Positions 1 to 12,235 of a DNA stretch of 64,000 bases are shown piece after piece. How positions within the stretch are numbered: position 1 is the first letter of the stretch; every line of letters starts with the position of its first letter. This stretch comes from Welwitschia mirabilis (taxonomy: Eukaryota > Gnetophyta > Gnetopsida > Welwitschiales). The stretch covers positions 47,736,809 to 47,800,808 of the forward strand of contig JBOZIK010000001.1 of assembly GCA_051453625.1 (NCBI GenBank), given 5' to 3'. The notes under the pieces are model-generated. The model saw only the letters and a program-made list of their open reading frames with translations. It was not told where the DNA came from and made no database searches. Both the position numbers and the translations under genes were made by a program.

Positions 1-720
1 GATTGGATGAAACAATCATCAAGAATCTCTTATAGGTTGTAGCATAATCCTCATAAGGTTATTATGCAAAGTTGACAACTTTTCTTCTTCTTTTTCTCAT
101 GGTTGTTTCATTCGTGAACCTTTTTATAAAGAAACTTAATTCCAAGTATTAAGGTTTTTATATGGGATAATTTTCAACCAATTTTTAGCCTTTCCTCTAA
201 GGGTGAAAGGGAAAATAGTCATGTAAGTCCTATTAGTTACCTTATTTTTCCTATTTCCTGGGGTAAGTATAAGTTGTTATATTTTAGCCAGGTGTTGAAA
301 AGGATCTTTTTCATCATCTTTTGAGAAGGTAGAATAATCTTACATGTTTTAAGTTCTACATCATCTCCATTGGATAGGTCAAAAGGGTTTTAAATATTTA
401 TTTTTTTAAGAGCTATTATATCCTTGAGAGTTAAAAAAGTAAAAGCAGAGACTAATATGTTTGAAGGATTAGAAGAAAAAGAGGTTTGAGATGTAGGTTT
501 TTTAGAGGGGTTTAAAGGTGAAGATAGTTTATAAAGCAAATTACTTTTAGAAATAAAAAAATTACTATCAAAAATATGCAAATGAAAAGTTGAATAATGA
601 TCTTCTTCTATTCTAGATTTAAATGAAACTTTCTCATCTCTAGTTCTTAAATTGAAGTCTATTAATCCTCTGTGAATTACTTTGCTAATGAATTACTTCT
701 TATGATGGTGCTTTTAGTTC
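1..720 (-). pseudogene. Ty3/gypsy gag remnant
   Basis: The minus strand carries a decayed gag gene of a Ty3/gypsy retrotransposon, the protein that would form the capsid particle. Around 150-230 the translation reads FPFTLRGKAKNWL, the signature of the plant retrotransposon gag domain, and just upstream (about 290-320) comes DDEKDPFQHL, matching the family's E-DP-HL block. The N-terminal part (390-720) is similar in layout to the gag at 60401-60994: both have an N-x-RTR stretch followed by KS-I-E and acidic residues. Stops and frame changes interrupt it, so it cannot make a full protein. The gene runs off the left edge. Its leader, PBS and LTR follow at higher coordinates, as expected for a minus-strand element. 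Confidence 0.8.
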
Positions 721-1073
721 TTTACCATTCCCTTATATATGCATAAAATGTTAAATAAACTTCTTCACGCCCAAATGATAACACCCTTCTAAATCACACA
801 AAGTATAAGAAGGAGGTTATGCCAACAATGGATGTGGCACTTGCTCAGATCACATAAAGCATAAAGTGTAGACCAAGTTTATTATAAAGACAGTAATCAG
901 AAATTCACATAAAAAGTAAAATCAACATGGAAAAGATACTAATAGAAATTAAAATGCAATCTAAACTAAGAAAAGAAAAACCTATATATACACACACTAT
1001 ACAAATAAGCATTTTGAAATGAAATTACTAACTTGAGTAGTAAGAATCAATCTTTCAAACTTCCTTGAACTTC
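720..1073 (-). other. Gypsy untranslated leader
   Basis: This stretch lies between the gag start and the PBS of the minus-strand gypsy element. It holds no convincing reading frame. Position and order (LTR, PBS, leader, gag) are the evidence. Confidence 0.5.
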
Positions 1074-1092
1074 TCCCTAGTAGGGGCACCAA
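1074..1092 (-). other. Gypsy primer binding site
   Basis: On the minus strand this reads TTGGTGCCCCTACTAGGGA, starting two bases after an LTR end in CTTAACA. It looks like a C-to-T decayed version of the TGGCGCC-type primer binding site common in plant Ty3/gypsy elements. The primer tRNA cannot be named with certainty. Confidence 0.55.
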
Positions 1093-1094
1093 TT

Positions 1095-1720
1095 TGTTAA
1101 GGTGTGATTTATGTGGTTTTGTTTTTCAATTAAGTATCTTTAATAATAACCTATAATCTTAAGTATCTAATTCATAGAAAAACACACACTAGAATAAGGA
1201 GTCAAACCAATATCATGCTATAGAGCGGAGTTATAAGTACACTTGAAAAACTACTTTATTCAAAAAGGAATTGAAATGATTTTCTATTCTAATTTCAGAA
1301 TGATAAATAAATGATACTACAACTATGGATGAATTACAATGAATTAATGTAGTGATGAGATGTAATTCTAAACACAACTACTAATCAAGTTTTACTAACT
1401 TTTTGCCATCCAAATTAGTCCTCATATATTATATCAAAATCATACTTAAATTGATTTTAACATAACATATAAAGAGCATAAGAGAGAGATTAGTATAAAC
1501 AAAATGATCTTCTATTAATTACAATGTTTTATATGCACTTAAAAGTAGTCACTTCTCAATGGAGAAAACATAGCTTAACTCCAAGCTAAGCTCCCCTATT
1601 GAGCTAGATGAATTCCTTACATAATTGATTTCCACATTACTACAAGAATAATTGATGCACCAAAGATTTAGAGTGGGTTATCTAAGGGGGGTATTTATAG
1701 TTTTGGATTGATGATTTAGA
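1095..1720 (-). repeat. Gypsy LTR, inner part
   Basis: This LTR of the minus-strand gypsy element begins at TGTTAAGG next to the PBS. A minus-strand TATA box (CTATAAATA) lies at 1692-1700, 597 bases in. The LTR at 4468 has the same start and the same box at the same distance. The outer (U3) end was not located and may lie well beyond 1720. Confidence 0.6.
1692..1700 (-). promoter_or_regulatory. LTR TATA box
   Basis: The minus strand reads CTATAAATA followed by CCCCCC within the gypsy LTR. It is placed correctly to start the minus-strand transcript that would run through the leader and gag. Confidence 0.5.
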
Positions 1721-3730
1721 TCACTGAGAGTAGTAACTAACAAAGTGTTATCATATCACTAATTTTATAATAGATAAAATAATTATGTTTTAAATTCATT
1801 AGAGCTACCTTACTGCTAGGGATTATCTGGATAACATAAGGAATAACACTCATATCAAGTGATATTCTCTTATAATGGCTGATTATCCTCCACATGTCTT
1901 CTTGATGTAATGCCTAAGTGTCATCTTTATAGGTGTCATCCAAACAATAAGGTGGATGACTGTCAGTATGAAAATGAAGTTTCTATTTTTATACACTATT
2001 GGTCATCCCCTAAGTATCATTCTGATGACTAGGTGGATGGTAGATATAGTAACTGTTGTAGTAACCTACTATAATAACTTTATTATAGTAACTTTGGTAT
2101 AGTGGCTTAGTTCATTTGCTGAGTGTAATTCAGGCAATGGGGTATATGTCAATTATAGTAACTACTATAGTAACATACTAGAGTTATCTTGCTACAATAA
2201 ATTACTCCATATGATGCACTTTTATTTAATAAAAATCATCTCTAGTCGTCATCTTTTAGTTCAAGATTGATTTATCAAGTTCTAAAGAATTAAAAATAAC
2301 TCTAAAGGCATCCAAATTAATCATATTAATCCTAATCAAGTATCATGACAATAGCTAAAACATCTCAGTGTTAATACATTCCATTGTTTTCTTCTCAACT
2401 AGATGTTAAAACTCTATTATAATAATCTTAAATGGAACATGTTTCCAAAGTCATCTATAAATGGTCAGAAATGTCATAAAAATATCCTCTCTTATTAATA
2501 GTCTGCTTTTGTTCTCAATTAATTAAAAACCTCTTCAAATAGACCTAAAACATACTCCAAATATGATATTAAATATGGCCTATTTGACTTTACAAAAATC
2601 ATTTTCATTTCTATTCACTATACTTTTCCTCTTTTTATTTATTATTTAAGCCATAAAATCCATATTTTTCTTCTATGAGAGAAGATACTCGAAAGCACAC
2701 TCGTGTTTTTTATGGTATGATTTCTATATCTAAGAATAAATATAGGCCTAATTACTCTTAACCATTGATTAAAAAATGATCCGATGGCTAGAATTTAGTT
2801 TTGTTTTTATAAAATTGGGCCTTAGAATCTCCATTTCACCTTCCCAATAGAATTTATCCCACCTCTACAATTTTCTTTTACTCCTGTTAGAAACTTGCAT
2901 CTATTTATCTTTGTTCATCAGTGTAGCCACATTTCCTAGGTAATACCTCCATCCAATTTTATGTCGTTCTTTTACATTTCTTTCTATGGTATTCATTTAT
3001 TATTTTATATCATTCTAAGTCTTTGATATGTTATTTTTTACTTTAAAACTTAATCATTTTCTAGTTTTGTAACACCTTAATATTAATTACCCTAATTAAT
3101 CATGATTTTTTTGTATTATTAACTAACATGCATAACGGGACCTAGGATCAAATCCTATTTAGACTCTATTAACACATTATAAGAATTAAAATAATTAGAA
3201 AACATAATTATTATTTAACTATAAACCGTTTAGGTTTTCATACAATAATGATGTTAAAATTATGTCCTATATTTATTGCTAACTTTGTTTTCACCACACA
3301 GAATATCTGCAAAAGTTAATGGGATGTTAACTTGTTTTATCACATACAATGGATAAGTTTTAGGATAGTGCCTAAGCAATATAATAGGATGTTTCATCTC
3401 TTATTAATGGCATTCCAACTTGATATCTAACCACTCTCTAGACATGAGTTGGTTCTACTTCAGGTTTTAAACTATACAAACATGACCGGGCTCAACTCCA
3501 TAGGCTTAGAGTTCATCTCGATATACCCCCAATACAGGTGACAAGCGATACATGAGGTGGGTGCATAGTTACAAGTAACCCCCACTTCCTTGAAGCATTG
3601 CAGGATGATGCAACATGATCCTTTGATATCAAGGGCTTGAGATATTAAGTCAGAGTAAGTCCATGCATGGGTAGGGTAGGATAGTAGTGATCAAATCCAC
3701 TTCCAGAAGGGTTTGGAAATAAAAGTACAA
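1721..3730. other. AT-rich repeat-derived DNA, no gene
   Basis: No coding signal is visible. Part is probably the U3 end of the LTR at 1095. A cluster of short TATAGTAAC-like words lies at 2046-2190. Around 3430-3720 the base composition becomes more balanced, but no family is recognised. Confidence 0.4.
2046..2190. repeat. Clustered TATAGTAAC-like words
   Basis: Words such as ATAGTAAC, GTAGTAAC and TATAGTAAC recur about six times in roughly 145 bases, some in inverted orientation. This looks like a local low-complexity expansion in the possible U3 region. Confidence 0.45.
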
Positions 3731-3830
3731 NNNNNNNNNNNNNNNNNNNNNNNNNNNNNNNNNNNNNNNNNNNNNNNNNNNNNNNNNNNNNNNNNNNNNN
3801 NNNNNNNNNNNNNNNNNNNNNNNNNNNNNN
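3731..3830. other. Assembly gap (100 N)
   Basis: One hundred N, a conventional placeholder for a gap of unknown size. It separates two LTRs of apparently the same gypsy family. Confidence 0.95.
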
Positions 3831-4467
3831 CTAATTTTAATAAGTTTGAAATAGCCTAGATGTATTTTATAGGCTCAAACTTTTAATTATAAAAACTACC
3901 TAAGTTTTAGAATTACCAAACTAATACCCTTTACTATAATGGCTATAACTTTTAATATACTTAGATTTTTTCAATGAGTAGATACTTTTTCAAAATATTA
4001 TTCAATTATTGACAAGTTTAAATACTCTATGTTTACTTATAACTCTTTCAAGATTCTAAAAACTGAAACATTTTGCTTGCTATTTCTGCTTGTAAATTTT
4101 GAGATATTTTTATAAAATAAATTTTAAAATTATTTTAGCCCCAAAAAATTAATATTTTAAACCTTTTATTTTCTTAACATAATTATAGACCCACACAAAA
4201 AAAAATTCATAAAATTTTACTTAGTATTAAATGAGGTATGACTTTTTTAATTTACTTGACTTTAAAAAAATAAAGGGTAAACATTAACTCAACTAAGAAC
4301 AAGAGAAATCATACTAATTTAGAGAAACAAAATAGACTACGAATTTGTATTATAAACAAAAAAAAACATAATTAGAAGTAGTATAAACTTAATTTAATGT
4401 AATAAATAATATATTAATACCATGAGCCTTAAGATTTTCTAAGGAGGAGTGCCTAGCCTAAATAGAT
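3831..4467. other. AT-rich DNA, no gene seen
   Basis: Long A and T runs, no coding frame. By position it could be the leader of a second minus-strand gypsy copy whose LTR starts at 4468. The sequence next to that LTR (GTGCCTAGCC) is only loosely PBS-like. Confidence 0.3.
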
Positions 4468-5063
4468 TGTTAAGGATCAGATTTATTTGCCCTACTAAGA
4501 CTCTAATGCAAATATTATGTAAAATGCATGTAATAAGTAATAAAATGCAACGCAATATGATATCTAAAATCATAGTAAACCCCCTGGTCACTTCATTAAA
4601 GTATCTATTAGACACATAGAAGCTGGGCATGTTAAGAGGTCCCTCAACTCTCTCCCTTATCTTAGTCTACACCAATGGGAGGAAATAAAATATATATATA
4701 ACCATTGGTATATCTATCAAATAAGCATGTAAAAAGATCCATTAAATCTCTCCCTTATCTTATTATTAATGAATGGAAAGGAAAATGCAAATCATATACA
4801 TAGGCCTCATGTAAGAGATGGAGCTAAAATTCTAATAAAAGAAGAAACTACTTGGAGGGAAGAAGATTGGTTATCCTTGAAGAATATTGAGGAAGTGTTA
4901 AGCTCTAAGAGCCTATCTCTAAGCTTCCAAGCTCTAAGTTCTGAGGCCAAGCTCCTAGCTCTAAGCTTCAAATCCACACTCATGAGAAAGAAAGATTGAG
5001 AAGAAATTTTAGTAGCATAAACTTGATTGAAGAATACTAGTCTGAGAAGAAGGGAGAGGGCTC

Positions 5064-5072
5064 TATTTATAG
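5064..5072 (-). promoter_or_regulatory. LTR TATA box
   Basis: On the minus strand, CTATAAATA followed by GAGCCCTCTCCC, a typical plant TATA box with a pyrimidine-rich downstream stretch. It sits at the same distance from the LTR end as in the LTR at 1095. Confidence 0.5.
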
Positions 5073-5159
5073 TTAAATGTATGTCAAAGGTCCCTAATAT
5101 AATTGGTTAAAGTTACTCTACATTATTTTACCTATAAGATAATAAAATCTCTTTTACTT

Positions 5160-5413
5160 GATAATATTGATCAATAACAAGTTAAATGAACTTGGGTAAA
5201 AGTGACATTGATATGTAAATGACACTGATAAGATTAATCAATGACAAGTTATATGGACTTTATGTAAAAGTGATTTGGACATGTGAATGATAATGATAAG
5301 ATTTATCAATGACAAGTTGGATCAGCTTGTGTAGAAGTGACATTGATAAGACTAATCAATAAGAAGTTGTAAGAGCTTGTTGTGTAAGAGGTGAAAGTGA
5401 TGTATGAATGACA
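5160..5413. repeat. Four tandem units in LTR U3
   Basis: Units start at 5160, 5227, 5295 and 5345, each with GATAAGATTAATCAATGAC or a close variant, then an AAGTT-x-CTT block and AAAGTGA. Spacings are 67, 68 and 50 bases, so the third unit has lost about 18. They lie upstream of the minus-strand TATA box, where LTR enhancer repeats usually sit. Confidence 0.7.
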
Positions 5414-5420
5414 AAAGAAT

Positions 5421-8099
5421 ATTATTTATGACTCATGCACCTAATTTAGGTGAGTAATCTTCTTACTTTAATTATCAAAATTAATTACATACATCATTTT
5501 CTCATGCTATTTTCTTTTTAATCCTTCATAGACTCATAATTAATCCAAAATATAATTAAAATGCATTAGAAGAACAAATGCACATATTCCAAAATTGTCA
5601 TATGACACAACAAGAAAAATGATATTTTATGCATAAAGTACTTCCACAGATATCAACAAGGATAAAAGTCATAGTAGAATAAATTATACTCATTTATCCT
5701 TTTTAATTTATGGATAAGAGTGCATGTCCTTATTCACATGTTTCCACTCCTCATGATTCATCATATCAACAACACAAATAACAAGAAAGGAATGCCATAA
5801 TTAAATGTAAGAAAAATGTCATAATAGGTTTTAAGAAAATGTCATAATTAAATGTAAGAAATTGTTATAGTTGAACATAGTACTCATACCTATTCTCCTT
5901 TCATTTTTACCAAGTAATTTTAGTTTCTCTTAAAACTTGAATAAGACACATAAATAAGTGACTAAAATAAATATGTCACATGCCCTTTTTTGTAGATATT
6001 ATTTTACATCTTTATATGGATCTTTCGATTTAACTATCTAACCATAAAAATGACTTGCCTAACAGGCTTATTCAGTATTAAAATTCTTATAATTATTATT
6101 ATAACTTGAAATAATAAAATTACCCAAAACTAAGATTAAATAATTAAGTAACCTTATGAGTATCTATACTATTTGACATATGATACATTATTGATTGTAG
6201 GGCTATACATAGATTCTCACTAAAAAAGGATTTTCGTTAAAGCTAATATCAAAATGTATTGCATAGTTTAGAAACTTTTGTAATCATTAATTAAAGTTTA
6301 CAAAATATGGGTTATAACAAATTTTCCCATTTTTCCCCTTTATTTCTTATCTCTAACCTTATCTTCCTTTTCTTCATTTCTCTTTCTCTCTTTTTTGTTT
6401 TTACCTTCTATAATTTACAAAAAATCACAAGTGGGAGATAAGGAGCTTTTATTAAAGAAGATATAATTACCTCTTTTCTCTTCTTTTATGCACTATTTTA
6501 CTTACTAAGGATTGAATCTAGAAACTGAAATTATCTTTAAAGAAGAAAGACACCTATTACTACTATAGAAAAGTACTCAAATTTTACAAGAATGCTACTA
6601 TGGATGAGGAGGACTCTGTTGACACATGGATTTTGGTCAGAAGGGCACATCAATGTGATTGGGAGTGAACTAACTGATTCACTTGCTAGTTTGGGTATAT
6701 GGTTGCCTTTGATGAGTCTAGTGAAACTTGAGAATAGTCCTACTTGGCTAGAAGTAAATGAAAGGATGTGACTAGAAAGAAAGAATTTAAAGAACTAGTA
6801 TTATATAAGAGATTTGTCTTAGATAACCAAAAAATAAGAAAGAAGTTAAGAACCATGCAGGCAGGATTTATGAGTGGATTACATAAGAAATTTTTTTTCT
6901 TTTAATTCAATAAAGTGAAAGAACAAAATTTCAAGAACTTTATGTTTATTTTTTATTTAATTTTTTTGAATATAAATATAAAATATCAATGCAATTACCA
7001 TGTAGCTAGAATTTAAAAATAGTAGAATGCAAGACCAAGCTATAAGTGAAGGAAGAAAGGAAGAAAAAGTATCTTTAAGAGATCATGCTAAAGTAGAAGA
7101 AAACTTGATAGTCAATATTCTATAAGGAATGATTCGAAGAAATCTAGGGTATAAGATGGAAAACACTCTACTTGATATGATTCTTTATTTTGAATTTTGT
7201 TTTTATCTTTCATTTCTTGCTAAAATATGATCCTTCAAAAGAGCATTTAAACCATAGACAGAAACTCCATAAGAGAAAACGAGAGCCAAGCAACTACGAC
7301 TATTCTTAAAGTATAGAATAGGATGTAGAGAGTCTATAATCAGTAAGAAAGTGATGTTCAAATGGATAAAGAGATGCTGATAGTCTTATCAGGATGAAGC
7401 GATAACATCCAACATTGATCATCTAAAGCTGGTTTTAGGAACCATATTGTTGAGAGCAAAAAAAAAAAAAAACTTTATCAATGAATGCATTACTTATCCT
7501 CCCAAGTTGAAGAAGCTAAATAAAATAATGCACTTCTTTTCTCAGCTCCTGGAGCTTTCATTTTCTCTAAATTTTCTTGTTGATTACTTCAAATCCAACT
7601 CAACTTTCCTAGATCTATGAATTTATCCACTATGCTAATAAAAAAATAATGTGGGAAGCTTCGTCATGATGGTTTATAGAATGTGAATGCAGAATCTGCA
7701 ACTTAGCAGATTGAATAAGGAAGACTAGAAAAAAAAATGTAGATTTACCCAAAATGTAGAGACAACACTTCTTGAGGAAAGGCGCCACTCTATTCAAGCT
7801 TTGAATTAAATAAATGCAGATGACGATTTTTTACATCCATTTCAACAACTTTCAAATTCCCACAGAGAAAAGAGAAAAGCCTAAATTTGCTGAGAAATGG
7901 TGAATTTGTTTTGTTTTCTTCTTCTGTATGTGATGTGGTGCACCTGTAGAATTTTAAACTATTGTTCTGCAGTAAAAATCAGCTCTACATATTGTTGCAT
8001 TCTCTGGTGATCACTCTGTGCTCACAGAGGTAAGGCTTGAATTTAGAAGGATTTCATTTCATTTTGGTAAAAGAGGCTGTAAAGGAAGGTAATAAAGGC
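5421..8099. other. Largely featureless AT-rich DNA
   Basis: No gene is supported apart from a possible RNase H tail at 6635-6710. There is an A run near 7460 and scattered short frames without recognisable domains. Confidence 0.4.
6635..6710 (+). pseudogene. Possible RNase H tail fragment
   Basis: One plus-strand frame reads GHINVIGSELTDSLASLG, resembling the end of the RNase H domain in plant LINE-type elements (GH-I-GNELADSLA). Flanking translation around 6770-6880 is interrupted and not recognised. The match is short and could be coincidence. Confidence 0.3.
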
Positions 8100-8474
8100 A
8101 CTCAACAAATGCAGAGTGCACAAGTCCCGGCATATAAAAAATTGCTTAGTTAGCTACTGCGGTGCCTTTGACCACCATCTTGTTTTGACACTAGCGTTCA
8201 CCTCTGCTAGTGCCTCTTCCTCATGTCACCTCTTTGCTAGCCTTCTGCGTGGAGATCTACTTGTCCGCCATCCTCTACAACACCTATGCATGTCTTGTGC
8301 CATTGTCACTGGTCCTAGCGCTACCACTTGATACCTCAACGTGCTGCACCCTGTTTACTGCCTATGCTTCATCTGGTTAACTACCCACTTCTTTTGTAGT
8401 GCCAACTTTCTCCTCTACTCACCGAGTGGTCTTTTTTTTGACCATCAGGTTCACCCTATTTGCTCATTGACTTT
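8100..8474. other. GC-richer block beside copia LTR
   Basis: Base composition shifts here to mixed, C-rich sequence, unlike the AT-rich DNA to the left. The plus strand is open at 8116-8331 but shows no domain. Composition resembles the copia leader at 15917-17709 read in its own sense, although I see no clear alignment. Confidence 0.35.
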
Positions 8475-8660
8475 TGATGAGTCAGCGATGTAGGAAATAT
8501 TGTCATCCCTCTACCTTTGAGAGCTAAGGGTATATTGTATTTATAGCAAAATACGCCCAACGTTTTTAGGCAGAAACTATGGACGAATGATAGTTCGAGA
8601 TGCCATCTCATCCAGAGAAGACTTAGTGATATGGGCTCAAATTTGAGCCACATCTTAACA
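8475..8660 (-). repeat. Copia 3' LTR (copy A)
   Basis: On the plus strand it runs from TGATGAGTCAGC to CATCTTAACA, 186 bp, and matches 17725-17910 over its full length. The minus strand has the canonical TG start and CA end. The PPT follows directly on the element side. Confidence 0.9.
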
Positions 8661-8676
8661 ATCTCCACCTTGGCTC
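8661..8676 (-). other. Copia polypurine tract (copy A)
   Basis: The minus strand reads GAGCCAAGGTGGAGAT immediately before the LTR start TGTTAAG. AAGGTGGAGATTGTT is the classic plus-strand priming junction of plant Ty1/copia elements. Confidence 0.9.
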
Positions 8677-8716
8677 AAAATTGATGCACTAACTATAGTT
8701 GAAGGGTTGTACAGGC

Positions 8717-11700
8717 CTATGACGGTAAACATTGTTTGAACTTGACTTTAGGAAGAGGCTTAGTCGACATATCTACCAGATTTTCAGATGTATGCACCTT
8801 TTTAACTGCAATGTCGCCAATAGAAAGTATCTCCTTGATATAGTAATGTTTAACATCAATGTGCTTAGTCCTCGAGTGATACATGTTATTTTGAGTAAGA
8901 TGAATAACACTTTGGTTATCACAAAATACCGTAGTCTCGCTTTGGGGTATACCGAGTTCAATCATTAACCACCAGAGCCATGTAGCTTCTTTGACATCTT
9001 TAGTTACTGAAACATACTCTGCTTCAATTGTTGATAAGGCAGTAATGGACTAAAGAGATGCCTTCCACCTGATAGCAGAATTGTAGAGAGTAAAGATATA
9101 TCCTGAAAGAGATCTTCATCTATCTAAGTCACCTCCATAATCAGAATTAGTAAAACCTACTACATTTGTCGAAGTAGTATCACGTTTATCAAATAGTAAG
9201 CCCATAGTTAAAGATCCCTTTAAATAATGAAGGATTTATTTTACTGCATTCCAATGAGCTTTTCCTGAATTATGCATGTATCGAATTACGATACTGACAG
9301 CATATGCGAGATAAGGTCTAGTGCAGATCATAGCATACATTAAACTTCCAACGACATTAGCATAATGAATGAGTGACATACTCTTAATCTCTTCTTTGGT
9401 TTTTGGACAACAATCTGAAGACAATTTGAAGTGAGCAGTGAAGGGAGTGGAAACAAGTTTACAATTTAACATATTGAATCTGTTAAGAACTTTCTAAATA
9501 TATTTGCTTTGAGAGAGAAATAATTTCCTAGCTTGACGATCTTTACTTATTTCCATACCAAGAATTTTCTTGTCTTCACTCAGATCCTTTATCTTAAATT
9601 CTATATTCAGCTATGATTTTAATCTGTTAATTAAAGATTTATTGCGATATGCAATTAACATATTATCGACATATAGTAATAAATACATAAAGGACTTATC
9701 AGGATACTGCTGATAGTATATATAATGGTCATATTGACTTCTGATAAAGCCCTACCCAATCATAAATGCATTAAACATCTTGTACCAGTGTCGCGGAGCT
9801 TATTTAAGGTTATATAATGATTTTTTTAGATGACACATATAGTGTTCTTTTCCTAGGGTTATGAAACCCTTAGGCTGATTCATATAGATTTCTTCATTAA
9901 GGTCTCCATGTAAGAATGCTATTTTTACATCGAGTTGATTTAACTCCATGTCAAATAAGACAATAAATGCAAGTAGTACATGAATCGAAGTATGACAAAC
10001 TATAGGTGAAAAAATTTCATAGAAATCTATACCTTCTTTTTAATTATAGCCTTTGACAACAAACTGTGCTTTCCATCTTTCATTTTCAACTGCGGGGATG
10101 CCTTCTTTTTTCTTGTAGATCCACTTACAGTTCAAAGGATGTTTATTAAATGGAAGTTCACATAAACTTCAAGTGTTATTTTTATGAAGAATCTCCATTT
10201 CTTCATTCATTGCCATGAGCCATTTCGAGGAGCCAGCACACAAAACAGCTTCTGTATAAGAGGAAGGTTCTGTATCATCAGGAATTTCCTGGGCAACTGA
10301 GTGAGCACATGCCACTAGATCGTTCTCAGTGTTAAGATATCTAGCTGGTTTCTTTATTATTCTCCTTAGACGATCTCAAGTAGTCGAATAATTCTACTGT
10401 GGTTAATCAGGAGTACTGATACTTGGAGTATTCTTATCAACACTTATTTCAGTAGAGGACGAAGGTGTGGAATTTACAATAGTCGATGGAGAGGTTATAA
10501 CCTCTAACTTTACCTGCTTATTAGACTTCTAATCTATAATATCTTGAGAAGAGAAAGAAGAAGAAGAAGAAGAGGAGATAATAAATCTATCTGAGGAGTA
10601 AGCAAAGCATCCTCATTAAATGTTACATCTCTACTAAGAATTCCCTTATGCAACTCAGGATACCACAAACGGTATCCTTTAGATTCAGAAGCATAACCAA
10701 TGAATATACATTTAATAGCTCTAGGTGCTAGTTTACCACCATTGGTATGAGCAAATGTTGAACAACCAAATATTTTTAACTATAAGTAATTAACATAATT
10801 TCCTAATCAAATCTCTTCTGGAATTTCAAATTTTAGTGAGGAATGTAGAGATCGATTGATGAGATAATAAGCTATAGAAATTGCTTCAGTCCATAAATCA
10901 CGTCAATGCCATAGGTTCGCATTAGAGAGCATATACCGAGCCCTTTCAAGTAATGTTATATTCATGCATTCTACAATACCATTTTGTTGTGGTGTTCCAA
11001 TTAAAATTTTGTGTCGAAAAATTCCATTGTTAGCAAAAAAATCATTAAAATCACTTGAATAAAATTCTAATTCATTATCAGTTCTGAGTTTCTTAATCTT
11101 CTTGCCTATCTAATTTTCAATAAGCATTTTTCATTATTTAAAAGTAGATAAAGTTTTATTTTTATGACATAGAAAATAAACCCATACTTTGTAAGAGTAA
11201 TCATCAATAATCGTCATCATAAAAAAACAACCACCAATAGAAAGAACCTTGGAGGGTTCCCATAAATCAGAGTGAATATAATCCAGGACACCTTTAGTGC
11301 AATGAAGTGCAGTAGAGAAACTTACTCTTTTTTGTTTATCAAAAACACAATGTTTACAAAATTTTAATTTACCAAGATGCTAACCAAAGAGAAGATCTTT
11401 CTTACTGAGGATATGCATACCTTTCTCGCTCATGTGACCTAACCGCATGTATCACAAGTGAGTCATGTCTGATTTAGGCATAGAAGTTGAAATCCTACGG
11501 AACCTCTAACTATAGAACCTTGCAAGATATACATGCTACCACATTAGTTAGCCTTAAACATAACAAGATCATCTTTAATAATTTTGAGAACTCACCTTCA
11601 ATGACATACTTATATCCTTTTGATTCAAGAGTACCTAATGAGATTAAGTTTCATTTAAGATCAGGAATAAAGCATACCTCCTCAAGAGTCCTGATGATTC

Positions 11701-12135
11701 CATCACCACTTTTGATCTGAACAGTTCCTATTTCTTTGACCTTACACTGGGTATTATTACCCATTAAAAAAATACCAGAACAAACAGATTTAAAGGTCGT
11801 AAAACAGTCCTGATGAGGACAGATGTGAAAAGTACAACCCAAATCAAGAATCCAATCAGATGCATTTCTATCATTATTAGAAGACTCAGATAGTAATACA
11901 TCACCTTCAGTATCAGTGTCAATGATGCTTGCCTCTGTGAACTAATGAGGTTATTTCCTTTTTGCTTCCTTATCCTGTTTATTTTTTAATTTATAACATT
12001 TAGGAAGCTCATGTCCAAGTTTTTTACAATACCGATAGGTTTTGCTATTGGACTTACATCCTCTTGACTTTGACCTAGACTAACTATAGTTTCTAGTACA
12101 TACATGATCATGACTTCGACCTCTAATTATTAGAC
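8717..12135 (-). pseudogene. Copia copy A: gag tail and pol
   Basis: Polyprotein remnant in the order zinc knuckle, protease, integrase, RT, RNase H. Near 12010-12035 the knuckle reads YRYCKKLGHELPKC, its first Cys changed to Tyr. The protease motif at about 11846 is DLG instead of DSG. Integrase keeps HSDLW (about 11270) and RTDNE (Asp at 11077-11079), with PQQNGIVE near 11000. RT has YVDN instead of YVDD at 9662-9673. RNase H (8717-9050) keeps FCDNQSVIHLTQN and TKHIDVKHYYIKE. Stops include TGA 11651-11653, TAG 11380-11382, 10780-10782, 9752-9754 and 9051-9053. The gag N-terminus is missing at the gap. The copy is inactive. Confidence 0.9.
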
Positions 12136-12235
12136 NNNNNNNNNNNNNNNNNNNNNNNNNNNNNNNNNNNNNNNNNNNNNNNNNNNNNNNNNNNNNNNNN
12201 NNNNNNNNNNNNNNNNNNNNNNNNNNNNNNNNNNN
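12136..12235. other. Assembly gap (100 N)
   Basis: One hundred N at the junction between copia copies A and B. Sequence to the left is the gag zinc-knuckle region and to the right the RNase H region of a second copy, so an unknown amount of the elements may be missing here. Confidence 0.95.

Larger units (their letters stand above)
4468..5420 (-). repeat. Second gypsy LTR of the same family
   Basis: The segment starts with TGTTAAGG like the LTR at 1095. Its minus-strand TATA box at 5064-5072 lies 596 bases in, against 597 in the other copy. Both have AGCTTA/AAGCT-rich sequence inside the box. A direct repeat containing CTCTCCCTTATCTTA occurs at 4634-4685 and 4732-4785. The open frame at 4769-4999 lies inside this LTR and is judged fortuitous. 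The outer boundary is not resolved. Confidence 0.5.

Noticed and set aside
4769-4999. Open frame of 76 codons starting MNGKENANH
   Set aside because: It lies inside the gypsy LTR at 4468-5420 and is built from imperfect AGCTCTAAG repeats.
8732-8968. Plus-strand frame of 78 codons opposite copia RNase H
   Set aside because: Shadow of the RNase H coding sequence on the other strand.
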